Source: JAEUOS01 sp965279115 | GTDB taxonomy: Bacteria > Pseudomonadota > Gammaproteobacteria > Burkholderiales > JAEUOS01 | DNA length: 64,000 nucleotides | Direction of reading: 5' to 3' | Assembly (NCBI GenBank): GCA_965279115.1 | Contig: OZ257137.1 | Coordinates: forward strand, 2,418,001-2,482,000 | Part shown: one piece after another, positions 45,451 through 56,131 of the stretch | Position numbering within the stretch: the first letter of the stretch is position 1 | Layout of the letters: every line of letters begins with the position of its first letter | Position numbers and translations under genes: made by a program | The notes under the pieces: model-generated | What the model saw: only the letters and a program-made list of their open reading frames with translations | The model's database searches: none | Told to the model about the DNA's origin: nothing

Positions 45451-46182
45451 ACGGCGGTGGGCAGGGTGCTGGACATCGTCGAGACTTTCCAGAAGTTGCA
45501 AAAACCCCTCTCGTTGACCGACCTGGCGGAGATCACCGGCATTCCCAAGAGCAGCTGTCACGCGATCGTCGGCACGCTCATCGCCCGCGGTTACCTGTAC
45601 TCCCTGACCCGGCCGCGCGCGCTCTACCCGACCCGGCGCCTGTTCGACGCCGCCCGCGAGATCCACGAGCACGACCCGTTTGTCGAACATGTAATGCCGC
45701 TGCTGGAGCGGCTGCGCGACGCCTCGCGTGAAACCGTGATCCTCGGCAAGCGCCAGGGCGAGGCGGTGATCTACCTGCAGGTGGCCGAAGGCCCGCACCC
45801 GATCCGCTATTCGGCGCGGCCGGGCGAGTTCAAGCCGCTGCACTCCAGTGCCATCGGCAAGGCGCTCCTGGGCAGCCTCAAGGAGCCGGAGTTGCGCGCG
45901 CAGGTGGCGCTGCGCGAATTGCCCGAGGTGACGCCGGCGACCATCACTGACAACGACGCCCTGATCGCCGACATCCTGGAGAGCCGGCGACGCGGCTACT
46001 TCGTGACCCGCGGCGAGAACGTGGCCGACGTGTGGGCGGTGTCGGCGTTTCTGGAAGTCAATGCGGAAACCCTGGGCATCGCGATTGCCGGCCCGCGCAA
46101 CCGCATGGAGCCGGGCGTGATCGAGTGCGCGCAACTGCTGCTGGCGACCTGCGGAGCGATCGCCCGGCAGTGGGGGCGGGTC
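45451..46182 (+). repeat. Right ~730-bp direct repeat (iclR segment)
   Basis: Copy of 28594-29325 (offset 16,857 bp). Homology begins abruptly at ACGGCGGTGG, right after island DNA, so this copy lacks the iclR promoter, operators and first ~35 codons. At its 3' end it runs into the flanking mobA region. Confidence 0.93.
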
Positions 46183-46185
46183 TGA
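45457..46185 (+). CDS. IclR-family regulator, 5'-truncated second copy
   Basis: A 242-residue reading frame identical over most of its length to the regulator at 28495-29328, lacking the N-terminal tail but keeping the whole winged helix and effector domain. Translation could begin at the GTG at 45457, but no ribosome site or promoter is evident; the sequence just upstream belongs to the island end. It may be a silent partial copy or be read through from the FHA-cyclase gene 100 bp upstream. Its last residues (RQWGRV) differ from the other copy (RQWAPK). It converges on the mobA-like gene. Confidence 0.7.
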   Translation: MGRVLDIVETFQKLQKPLSLTDLAEITGIPKSSCHAIVGTLIARGYLYSLTRPRALYPTRRLFDAAREIHEHDPFVEHVMPLLERLRDASRETVILGKRQGEAVIYLQVAEGPHPIRYSARPGEFKPLHSSAIGKALLGSLKEPELRAQVALRELPEVTPATITDNDALIADILESRRRGYFVTRGENVADVWAVSAFLEVNAETLGIAIAGPRNRMEPGVIECAQLLLATCGAIARQWGRV

Positions 46186-46230
46186 GCGCCATCGTGTGAC
46201 CGCGCGCCAACCCGCCTCCACGCCGCTACG

Positions 46231-48141
46231 TCACCGCAGGAAGCCGGCGAAGAATGCCGCCAACTCGTCAAAAGCGTCCAGCGGCAATACATGGGCGGTG
46301 TACTGGTCCGGGCGCACCACCACCATGCAGCCGGATTCGCGATTGATGCCGCGCAAGTCGAAGATGTCGCCAAGTCCCTTGTGGTCGACGCAGAAAACCT
46401 TTTCATGGTCCTGCAAGCCTAGCTTGCCGGTCATTGGCTTGAGCAGCGACGGCATGTTTTCGTAGGCCAGCTGGTCGAAGGTCTGCTGGAACACGGCGCG
46501 GAAGTCGATCACCGCGTCGATGTCCTCACCCTTGCGGGTGTGCCTGACGACTGGGGATTTCGGGTTGGTTTCCAGCCAGTCGGCGAGCTTGTGGATCGCT
46601 GAACCCGGGTTCGAGCCATCCGCCTTGCCGGCGAAGGCGTAAAGCCGCCAGCGCGCGTCCGCCTCCGCCACATGGCCGAGTTGCATCTGCTTGGCGTCGG
46701 ACACGCGAACCACCGGCGCCGAATGGAAGCGGCGGCCGATCTCCTCTCCCTTGGCCAGCGCCTGGTGCGTCGCGGGCGCAAATAGCATCGACGTGTCGTA
46801 CTTGACGGCGGTTCCGCCGGTGAATTCCAGGTTGGCCTTGAACTGGCGGATGATGCGCGGCTCCTCGGTGCCGTCGCGTTCGGCCTGGGTGGTGGGCGCT
46901 GACATGATGCGCGCCCACTCGTGGTCGGTTTCGACCAGGCGTTTGGCTTCGGTCAGGCGTTCCCTGGAATAGCTGCGCAGCAGGCTGGCATCGGCGCGGC
47001 CCTGCAGTACATGCACCAGCTTCCAGCCCAGGTTGAAGGTGTCCTGCATCGACACGTTCATCCCCTGGCCCGCCTTGGGCGAGTGGGTGTGGCAGGCGTC
47101 GCCGGCGGTGAACACGCGCGGACTGCGGTCCGAGCCTTCGGGCACGTCGTCGAACTTGTCCGTGATGGCGTGGCCGATGTCGTAGATCGACCACCACACC
47201 ACTTCCTTCACGTCGATCGTGTAGGGCCGGATGATGCGGTTCGCCGCGGCGATCATGTCGTCCTGGGTGAAGTTGCGGCTGGCCGCCTTTTCGTCGGGCT
47301 TCAGTTTGTCGAGCTCCACATACATGCGGAACACGTAACCACCTTCGCGCGGCAGGATCAGCACATTGCCCTCGCTGGCCGAGGAGATCAGGCACTTCTG
47401 CCGCACGTCGGGAAAATCGGTATTGGCGAGGATGTCCATCACGCCCCAAGCCTGGTGCGCGGCATCGCCGTGCAGAACCCCGCCAATCGCCTTGCGTACC
47501 GCCGAGTGGGCACCGTCGCAGCCAACCACGTAGTTCGCCCGCACCGTCCGCGTGGCCCACCAGTTCACGCCGCTGGCGTCCTTGAGTGTCACGGTCACGG
47601 GATGGTCGTCGGTCGTGGGGTCGACCGTCAGGCCGGCGATCTCCCAGCTGTAATCGGGCTCGAGCCGCGACGGCGAGTCCTTCATCACCTCGAGGAAAAG
47701 TTCGTGCAGCCGCGCCTGGTTGATCAGGATGTGCGGCATTTCCGAACTGTCGTCGGCCACGTCCTGCACCCGGCCGGCCCGCTTGATGTGCGCGGGGTTC
47801 ACGGGGTCCGGCATCCAGAAGGCGGTCTGGTTCACCCAGTAGGTTTCGCGCTTGACCTTGTCGGCAAAGCCGAAGGCCTGGAACATTTCCATGGTGCGCG
47901 TGTTGATGCCGTCGGCCTTGCCCTTGATGATGTTGCGCGGCATGCGCTCGACGATCATCGTCTCGATCCCGGGGAACTGCGCCAGTTGCGCGGCGAGGCA
48001 CAGGCCAGCGGGTCCTGTGCCCGCGATCAGCACGTCGACCTTCTCAGGCAGGGGTTCGTTGGGCCCACGGTTGCGCCGGTTCGGCGCCGCCTCCTTGATG
48101 TCCGGGTTGCCTCCCCTGAAACCATTCTTGTAGTACTGCAT
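46231..48141 (-). CDS. mobA: FAD-dependent aromatic hydroxylase, 3-hydroxybenzoate 4-monooxygenase-like
   Basis: A 636-residue flavin monooxygenase with the length and phrase order of MobA from Comamonas: MQYYKNGFRGGNPDI at the start, FAD motif VLIAGTGPAGLCLAAQLAQF, QADGI-like KADGINTRTMEMFQAFGF, NQARLHELFLEVM, VVGCDGAHSAVR and FTAGDACHTHSPKAGQGMN, then a C-terminal thioredoxin-like domain (about 440-636). MobA hydroxylates 3-hydroxybenzoate to protocatechuate. Assignment is by remembered resemblance, so a related phenolic substrate is possible. It is divergent from a MarR regulator gene across a 165-bp region with a dyad, as mobA/mobR are. The ATG at 48141 begins the family's N-terminus. Confidence 0.85.
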   Translation of the reverse strand: MQYYKNGFRGGNPDIKEAAPNRRNRGPNEPLPEKVDVLIAGTGPAGLCLAAQLAQFPGIETMIVERMPRNIIKGKADGINTRTMEMFQAFGFADKVKRETYWVNQTAFWMPDPVNPAHIKRAGRVQDVADDSSEMPHILINQARLHELFLEVMKDSPSRLEPDYSWEIAGLTVDPTTDDHPVTVTLKDASGVNWWATRTVRANYVVGCDGAHSAVRKAIGGVLHGDAAHQAWGVMDILANTDFPDVRQKCLISSASEGNVLILPREGGYVFRMYVELDKLKPDEKAASRNFTQDDMIAAANRIIRPYTIDVKEVVWWSIYDIGHAITDKFDDVPEGSDRSPRVFTAGDACHTHSPKAGQGMNVSMQDTFNLGWKLVHVLQGRADASLLRSYSRERLTEAKRLVETDHEWARIMSAPTTQAERDGTEEPRIIRQFKANLEFTGGTAVKYDTSMLFAPATHQALAKGEEIGRRFHSAPVVRVSDAKQMQLGHVAEADARWRLYAFAGKADGSNPGSAIHKLADWLETNPKSPVVRHTRKGEDIDAVIDFRAVFQQTFDQLAYENMPSLLKPMTGKLGLQDHEKVFCVDHKGLGDIFDLRGINRESGCMVVVRPDQYTAHVLPLDAFDELAAFFAGFLR

Positions 48142-48207
48142 GTCCAGTCTCCTCGAGTTGAAGGGCCAGGGCGTGTCTGGTCTGCCAAGGCAAGGACAAA
48201 TGATATC

Positions 48208-48241
48208 TATACATATCATATGCTGTCAATCGTTATGTATA
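48208..48241. promoter_or_regulatory. Candidate MarR-type operator
   Basis: Inverted repeat TATACATA (48208-48215) and TATGTATA (48234-48241), perfect 8-bp arms 18 bases apart, in the divergent mobA/MarR gap. The dense AT here contrasts with the GC-rich surroundings. Likely site of MarR repression relieved by a hydroxybenzoate. Confidence 0.55.
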
Positions 48242-48306
48242 CTTACCAATTAGCGCCCGATTCGGCGCATCCAATGTGAACAAACCTCTTCATACGGAGC
48301 GCAGGC

Positions 48307-48726
48307 TTGGAATCACTCGACATGGCAGGGCACCTGATCCGCCGCCTGCACCAGCAGTCCTCGCAGATTTTTGTCCAGCGCACCAAGGCCGCCGGCTTTG
48401 ACCTGACGTCCGTCCAGTTCGCAGCGCTGGACGCCATCCGTTCCCGGCCGGACACCGACCAGGCGCGCGTCGCCGAATTGATCGCCTACGACCGGGCCAC
48501 CATCGGCGGTGTCATCGAACGCCTGGAGCATAAGGGTTTGGTCCGGCGAGTCGTCAGCGAGCGGGATCGCCGGGCGCGCGAACTCTCACTGACGCCCGAG
48601 GGGGAGCGGGTTCTTTCAGCCCTTCTGCCGATCGTCCGCGAGGTGCAGGACGAAATACTCGGCTCGCTCGGGGATGCGGATCGTGCGCAGTTTCTTGCGC
48701 TGGCGCGTCAGGTGTTGCGGCAGTAA
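48307..48726 (+). CDS. MarR-family regulator, probably of the mobA-like gene
   Basis: A 139-residue winged-helix protein. The DNA-binding core (about 30-105) contains LTSVQFAALDAI, ARVAELIAYDRATIGGVIERLEHKGLV and the wing RVVSERDRRARELSLTPEGE. Dimer-forming helices flank it. GGAG seven bases before a TTG at 48307 supports that start; the ATG at 48322 lacks a ribosome site. It is divergent from the flavin hydroxylase and probably represses it until an aromatic acid binds. The arrangement parallels MobR. Confidence 0.87.
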   Translation: MESLDMAGHLIRRLHQQSSQIFVQRTKAAGFDLTSVQFAALDAIRSRPDTDQARVAELIAYDRATIGGVIERLEHKGLVRRVVSERDRRARELSLTPEGERVLSALLPIVREVQDEILGSLGDADRAQFLALARQVLRQ

Positions 48727-48803
48727 GGGCGTTTGCCGCATGGCGACACACGCTTGATGCGGTTCGCGTGGCGCCCCATTACCCGATACAATTACTGCCC
48801 CAC

Positions 48804-48880
48804 GCGCCCGTAGCTCAGCTGGATAGAGTACTGCCCTCCGAAGGCAGGGGTCACACGTTCGAATCGTGTCGGGCGCGCCA
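48804..48880 (+). tRNA. tRNA-Arg (anticodon CCG)
   Basis: Complete 77-base cloverleaf. Acceptor arms GCGCCCG and CGGGCGC pair fully; the D arm is AGCTCAGCTGGATAGAGT; the anticodon stem CTGCC/GGCAG encloses CTCCGAA (anticodon CCG, reading CGG); the T arm ACACG-TTCGAAT-CGTGT pairs fully. The discriminator G and CCA are encoded. It stands alone between the MarR gene and ahpF. A degraded partial copy lies at 29366. Confidence 0.97.
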
Positions 48881-48979
48881 GTTTTCAATCACCCGATCAA
48901 GCACACGATCGATAGCGCCAGCTTCAATTCGGGGCCTCTCGGTGTTCGGGGCCACGCCTAGTTCAAGCCCAAGTCAGCG

Positions 48980-50563
48980 CTACGCCAGCGCAACCTCCCG
49001 CTGCACCACCGGCTGCCGGATCAGGTGGTCAAACGCGCTCAACGCCGCCTTGGCACCGTCGCCCGCCGCGATGACGATCTGCTTGTAGGGCACGGTCGTG
49101 CAGTCGCCCGCGGCGAACACGCCGGGCACGTTGGTGTGGCCGGCCGCGTCGACCACGATTTCGCCAAAGCGGCTCAAGTCCACAGTGCCACGCAGCCACT
49201 CGGTGTTGGGCACCAGGCCAATCTGCACGAACACGCCTTCCAGCGGCACCCAGTGTTCCTCGCCGGTGGCGCGGTTCTTGTAGCGCAGGCCGTTGACCTT
49301 GCCGGCGGCGCCGGTGATCTCGGTGGTCTGGGCGTTGGTGCGGATGGTCACGTTGGCCAGGCTTTGCAGCTTTTTCACCAGCACCGCGTCGGCCTTGAGT
49401 TGTTCCGCGAATTCGACCAGGGTGACGTGCTCCACCACGCCGGCCAGGTCGATGGCGGCTTCCACGCCGGAATTGCCGCCGCCGACCACCGACACGCGCT
49501 TGCCCTTGAACAGCGGGCCGTCGCAGTGCGGGCAGTAGGCCACCCCCTTGTTGCGGTATTCCGCTTCGCCTGGCACACCGACGTTGCGCCAGCGCGCCCC
49601 GGTGGAGAGGATCACCGAGCGGCTTTTGAGGGTCGCGCCGTTGGTCAGGCGCACCTCAATCAGCCCGCCGGGTTCGGTGGCGGGAATCAGCGCTTCGGCG
49701 CGCTGCAGGTTCATGATGTCCACGCCATAGGTGCGGACATGCGATTCGAGGTTGGCCGCGAAGCGCGGGCCGTCGGTTTCCAGCACCGAAATATAGTTCT
49801 CGATGGCCAGCGTGTCGTTGACCTGCCCACCGAAACGCTCGGCCGCCACGCCGGTGCGGATGCCCTTGCGCGCTGCATATACCGCCGCCGCAGCGCCGGC
49901 CGGGCCGCCGCCGACGATCAGCACGTCGTACGGGTCGCGCGCATCGAGTTGTGCGGCATCGCGCGCCGCGGCGCCGGTGTCGAGCTTTGCGACGATTTCT
50001 TCGAGGGTCATGCGCCCGGAACCGAACACCTCGCCGTTGCCGTACACCATGGGCACGGCCATGATTTCGCGTGCTTCCACTTCCTGCCGGAACGCCCCAC
50101 CTTCGATCACCACGGTGCGGATCTTCGGGTTGACGATCGCCATCAGCGCTGCCGCCTGGACCACGTCCGGACAGTTGTGGCAGGTGAGTGACATGTAGAC
50201 CTCGAAGTCCATCTCGCGGTCGATGGCACGGATGCTGTCGATGACCGATTGCTCCACCTTGGGCGGGTGCCCGCCGGTCCACAACAGGGCCAGCACCAGC
50301 GAAGTGAACTCGTGGCCCAGCGGCAGGCCTGCGAAGCGCACGCCGGCGGTCTCGCCATCGCGGGCGATCACGAAGGAGGGCGTGCGAACGTCATGCCCGC
50401 CCGGATCCAGTGACACCTTGTCGCTCAAGCCGGCAATGGTTTCCAGCAGTTCGCGCATTTCGCCGGCGGTCGCGCTGCCGTCCAGCGCGGCGATCAGGCG
50501 AATGGGCTGCCGGAGCAGGGCCAGGTATTGCTGCAACTGGGTCTTCATCGTGGCGTCGAGCAT
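48980..50563 (-). CDS. ahpF: Alkyl hydroperoxide reductase subunit F
   Basis: A 527-residue flavoprotein that passes electrons from NADH to AhpC. The N-terminal double thioredoxin-fold domain (about 1-195) keeps CHNCPDV (Cys pair for AhpC reduction). The C-terminal thioredoxin-reductase-like part has FAD motif GGGPAGAAAAVYAARKG, the redox CPHC pair (CPHCDGP, about 345) and NADH motif GGGNSGVEAAIDLAG. GGAGA precedes the ATG at 50563. It follows ahpC by 34 bp, one operon with an OxyR-like site upstream. Confidence 0.96.
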   Translation of the reverse strand: MLDATMKTQLQQYLALLRQPIRLIAALDGSATAGEMRELLETIAGLSDKVSLDPGGHDVRTPSFVIARDGETAGVRFAGLPLGHEFTSLVLALLWTGGHPPKVEQSVIDSIRAIDREMDFEVYMSLTCHNCPDVVQAAALMAIVNPKIRTVVIEGGAFRQEVEAREIMAVPMVYGNGEVFGSGRMTLEEIVAKLDTGAAARDAAQLDARDPYDVLIVGGGPAGAAAAVYAARKGIRTGVAAERFGGQVNDTLAIENYISVLETDGPRFAANLESHVRTYGVDIMNLQRAEALIPATEPGGLIEVRLTNGATLKSRSVILSTGARWRNVGVPGEAEYRNKGVAYCPHCDGPLFKGKRVSVVGGGNSGVEAAIDLAGVVEHVTLVEFAEQLKADAVLVKKLQSLANVTIRTNAQTTEITGAAGKVNGLRYKNRATGEEHWVPLEGVFVQIGLVPNTEWLRGTVDLSRFGEIVVDAAGHTNVPGVFAAGDCTTVPYKQIVIAAGDGAKAALSAFDHLIRQPVVQREVALA

Positions 50564-50596
50564 GACGTTCTCCTTCGTGGGTTCTGCAAACAGCCT

Positions 50597-51172
50597 TTAG
50601 ATCTTGCCTACCAGGTCAAGCGAGGGAGCCAGGGTCTTGGCGCCTTCCTGCCACTTGGCCGGGCATACCTGGCCGGGGTTGTTGGCGACGAACTGGGCGG
50701 CCTTGAGCTTGCGCACGGTTTCCTTGACGTCACGCGCGATGGCGTTGTCGTGGATCTCGGCGGTCTTGATCACGCCGTCGGGGTTGATCACGAACGTACC
50801 GCGCAGCGCCAGGCCTTCGTCCTCGATGTGCACGCCGAAAGCGCGCGTCAGCTTGTGCGTCGGGTCGCCCACCAGCGGAAAGCGCGCCTTGCCGACCGCC
50901 GGGCTGGTTTCGTGCCATACCTTGTGCGAGAACTGGGTGTCGGTAGTGACGATATAAACCTCGGCGCCGGCCTTCTGGAACTCGGCGTAGTTGTCGGCCG
51001 CGTCCTCGATCTCGGTCGGGCAGTTGAAAGTGAAGGCCGCAGGCATGAAGATCAGGACCGACCACTTGCCCTTGAGGCTCGCGTCGGTGACTTCGATGAA
51101 CTCGCCCTTTCCGGCGCGGTTGACGAAAGCGTTGGCCTTGAAGGGCTGGACCTGGGTGTTGATGAGGGACAT
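50597..51172 (-). CDS. ahpC: Alkyl hydroperoxide reductase subunit C (peroxiredoxin)
   Basis: A 191-residue 2-Cys peroxiredoxin that reduces hydrogen peroxide, organic peroxides and peroxynitrite. The peroxidatic Cys is in FTFNCPTE (about 47) and the resolving Cys in GQVCPAKW (about 170). The residue before the peroxidatic Cys is Asn, where many AhpC proteins have Val. The usual GDPTHKLTRAFGV and LRGTFVINPDG are present. The ATG at 51172 gives the family's normal N-terminus (SLINTQVQPFK). First gene of the ahpCF operon; a candidate OxyR site lies about 95 bp upstream. Confidence 0.96.
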   Translation of the reverse strand: MSLINTQVQPFKANAFVNRAGKGEFIEVTDASLKGKWSVLIFMPAAFTFNCPTEIEDAADNYAEFQKAGAEVYIVTTDTQFSHKVWHETSPAVGKARFPLVGDPTHKLTRAFGVHIEDEGLALRGTFVINPDGVIKTAEIHDNAIARDVKETVRKLKAAQFVANNPGQVCPAKWQEGAKTLAPSLDLVGKI

Positions 51173-51267
51173 GGTGTTTACCTTTCGATCTTGGTTTTGG
51201 GATTCGCTTTGCCGTTGTTGGTGGACGGCACGGATCGAATGATAGAAATGGACAATGGCAATGTAAA

Positions 51268-51304
51268 TTTGATAGTTACTATGTGATCGATAGCATTTAT
51301 CAAA
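51268..51304. promoter_or_regulatory. Candidate OxyR binding site
   Basis: A 37-bp dyad made of TTTGATA-n4-CTAT-n7-ATAG-n4-TATCAAA, centred about 114 bp before the ahpC start. Length, inner CTAT-n7-ATAG spacing and four-part symmetry match the OxyR pattern (ATAG-n7-CTAT-n7-ATAG-n7-CTAT), although the outer quarters are shifted. It fits peroxide induction of ahpCF. Confidence 0.6.
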
Positions 51305-51329
51305 GGAACTTCCCTTTTTTGAAGCGAAG

Positions 51330-51400
51330 AGGGCCGGACCCGGCCCTGCCCTGCTGGTAAACTTCGCGCCGTTCGCCGCTTTGCGCGGCGTTTGTTTTTT
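51330..51400 (+). terminator. Orphan terminator-like hairpins ahead of tex
   Basis: Hairpin AGGGCCGG-AC-CCGGCCCT (51330-51347), then CGCCGC-n5-GCGGCG (51374-51390) followed by TTTGTTTTTT (51391-51400). The second is a good plus-strand intrinsic terminator with no plus-strand gene before it. It could end a small RNA begun in the ahpC-tex gap or attenuate tex. The rest of the 359-bp gap shows no gene. Confidence 0.55.
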
Positions 51401-51531
51401 GCAAGCCCGTGCCTGCCCGGCACCCCGTTCAGGCAATCCTCCCACCCGTACCGCCGCGCCCGCCCGGCGTTTGCGTCGTCGCGCGAACCGCAGCCCTCCG
51501 CCCGGTCGTATGCGCATCACTTCAAGCCAGC

Positions 51532-53919
<2,388 letters not shown>

Positions 53920-53986
53920 ACATCCGCCGGTCCGAGTCGAACGATCCGTGTCAACATTCGGCATGATGTTTGCGTTATAGGGAATC

Positions 53987-54688
53987 ATGAACGCGGCCGC
54001 AGCGCACCATCCTCATCACCCGCACTTCGGTCGCCCGTTGTGCCGGGACGATCTGGTCAACGGGTCGCTGCGCACTGCCTTCCTCAAGTCGCAAATGGGC
54101 GCCCATGCCTGGTCGGACGAGCAGCTGGACCGTTCCGTCAACCGCACCCTGGCATGCATGCCGGAAGGCGACATCTGGGTATTCGCCTACGGCTCCCTGA
54201 TCTGGAACCCGATTTTTCCCTTCGTCGAAAAGCGCCTGGCCAAGGTTTACGGTTTTCACCGCTCGTTTTGCCTGTGGTCGCGCATCGGCCGGGGTACGCC
54301 AGAACATCCCGGCCTGGTGCTGGCGCTGGACAATGGCGGCACCTGCGCGGGCCTGGCCTATCGCATCGCAGCGGACCATGTGCGCGAGGAAATGCGCCTG
54401 CTGTGGCGCCGCGAAATGGTCACCGGGTCCTATGTGCCCACCTGGGTCAAGGCGCGCACGTCCCAAGGCGCGGTGGCGGCCATCGCCTTCGTGATGAACC
54501 ACCGCAGTGTGGCCTATGCCGGCAAGCTGGCCGCGCAGGAGGCGGCGCGCTGCATCGCCACGGCCTCGGGCCTGCATGGCGCCTGCTCGGAGTACCTCGC
54601 GCGCACCCTGGGGGGCTTGCGCGAGCATGGCATCGAGGATTCCTCCCTGTGCGCCGTCGAGCGCGCCATGGGGGTTGTTTCCGCCTGA
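53987..54688 (+). CDS. chaC: ChaC-family glutathione gamma-glutamylcyclotransferase
   Basis: A 233-residue enzyme that cleaves glutathione to 5-oxoproline and cysteinylglycine. WVFAYGSLIWNP (about 64-75) is the substrate-binding signature, with FHRSFCLWS, PEHPGLVLALDNGG and the catalytic Glu in LWRREM (about 140). YVPTWVKART and the helical end are also typical. It is followed 112 bp later by the FAH-family gene; a shared role in thiol or aromatic metabolism is possible but not shown. Confidence 0.92.
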   Translation: MNAAAAHHPHHPHFGRPLCRDDLVNGSLRTAFLKSQMGAHAWSDEQLDRSVNRTLACMPEGDIWVFAYGSLIWNPIFPFVEKRLAKVYGFHRSFCLWSRIGRGTPEHPGLVLALDNGGTCAGLAYRIAADHVREEMRLLWRREMVTGSYVPTWVKARTSQGAVAAIAFVMNHRSVAYAGKLAAQEAARCIATASGLHGACSEYLARTLGGLREHGIEDSSLCAVERAMGVVSA

Positions 54689-54800
54689 CCCGGCAGCGTT
54701 TGCGACGCCGTCCCCGTCCCGCCGTTGCCGTCCATTTGCGCGACAATCCGCGCTTTCCCCGGTTCCGTGCGCGTTCGCCGCGCAGATTGCTAGAAACCCC

Positions 54801-56084
54801 ATGAAACTCGCAACCCTCAAGGACGGCTCGCGCGACGGCATGCTGGCTGTCGTATCGCGCGACCAGAAATCCGCCCACCTGGCTGACGGCATCGCCCCGA
54901 CCCTGCAAAGGGCGCTGGACGATTGGGGTTTCATCGCCCCGCAGCTGGAAGACCTGTCACTGGCCTTGAACAGCGGGCGTGCCAAGCGGCCTTTCGAGTT
55001 CGTGCCGGCCAACTGCATGGCGCCACTGCCGCGCGCCACCCAGTGGGCCGACGGCTCGGTCTACGAGCAGCATGTCGAGCTCCTGACCCGCGCCATCCAC
55101 GGCAAGCTGCCCGACAACCTGTGGCGCGAACCGATGATGTACCAGGGCGGCAGCGACGATTTCCTCGGCCCCTGCGACGCTCCGGTGTTCGCCGAGGAGC
55201 ATTGGGGTATCGATTTCGAACCCGAGCTGGGGGTCGTTCTCGGCGACACGCCCATGCAGGTGAAGAAGGAGGATGCGCTGGAGCATGTGCGACTGCTGGT
55301 ACTGATCAATGACTGGTCGCTGCGCAACCTGATCGCGCCCGAACTGGCCAAGGGATTCGGCTTTTTCCACAGCAAGCCGGCTACCGCCTTCGCGCCGCTG
55401 GCGGTGACACCTGACGAACTGGGCGACGCCTGGCAGGAAGGCCTCGCGCGGCTGGGTGTGGCGGTGGACTGGAACGGCGTGCGCTTCATGAGCGCGAACT
55501 CCGGTATCGGCGCGCGCTTCACCTTCACCGACCTGATCGTCCATGCGGCCAAGACCCGCAACCTGCGCGCCGGCACCATCATCGGCTCGGGCACGGTGTC
55601 CTCGGAAGGCAATGTCGGCTGCATTGCCGAACTGCGTGCCCGTGAAAGCCTGGAAGAAGGCGCCGGCGGCAAGCCGCGCACCGCCTACATGAAGTTCGAC
55701 GACCGGGTGCGCATCGACGCATTCGACACCCACGGCAGCTCGATGTTCGGCGCCATCGACCAGCAGGTGGCCTCGCTGCGGCGTCGCCGCGCGGCCAGCG
55801 CCGCCGCAGAGGCCGCGGAACAGACCGCGGCGGCCGCGCCGTCGCAGCCCGAACCGGCGACCCGGGAAGAAGCATTGCCGGCGGCAGCGGAACCTGCCGA
55901 AGTGCCGGCCCCGGCTGCCGCGGAAATGGCGGATGAAGCGCCCGCGCCTGTCGACATCGAGGCGTTGTCGTCCCAGCCGTCCCAGCCGGGTGACGCGCCT
56001 TCGCCCGAGGTTGCGGCAGACGCGGCAGCAACTGACCCCGCACCGGCTGCCAACCAGGCGCCACCCGCTTCGCCCGCCGCCTGA
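54801..56084 (+). CDS. Fumarylacetoacetate hydrolase family protein with Ala/Pro-rich tail
   Basis: A 427-residue protein. Residues 1-325 form an FAH hydrolase: metal ligands in HWGIDFEPELGVVLG and NDWSLRNL, the catalytic region KPATAFAPLAVTPDELGD, and FTDLIVHAAKTRNLRAGTIIGSG-type closing strands. FAH enzymes cleave C-C bonds of diketo acids such as fumarylacetoacetate. After about 325 the protein changes into a 100-residue low-complexity tail of Ala, Pro and Glu, without stop, unlike typical family members (about 330 residues). The tail may be disordered; it could also reflect loss of the original stop codon. Confidence 0.87.
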   Translation: MKLATLKDGSRDGMLAVVSRDQKSAHLADGIAPTLQRALDDWGFIAPQLEDLSLALNSGRAKRPFEFVPANCMAPLPRATQWADGSVYEQHVELLTRAIHGKLPDNLWREPMMYQGGSDDFLGPCDAPVFAEEHWGIDFEPELGVVLGDTPMQVKKEDALEHVRLLVLINDWSLRNLIAPELAKGFGFFHSKPATAFAPLAVTPDELGDAWQEGLARLGVAVDWNGVRFMSANSGIGARFTFTDLIVHAAKTRNLRAGTIIGSGTVSSEGNVGCIAELRARESLEEGAGGKPRTAYMKFDDRVRIDAFDTHGSSMFGAIDQQVASLRRRRAASAAAEAAEQTAAAAPSQPEPATREEALPAAAEPAEVPAPAAAEMADEAPAPVDIEALSSQPSQPGDAPSPEVAADAAATDPAPAANQAPPASPAA

Positions 56085-56131
56085 TGCGCAGCGTTTGACC
56101 CCTTTTGCGCGGCCGGTACGTTCATGCCTGA

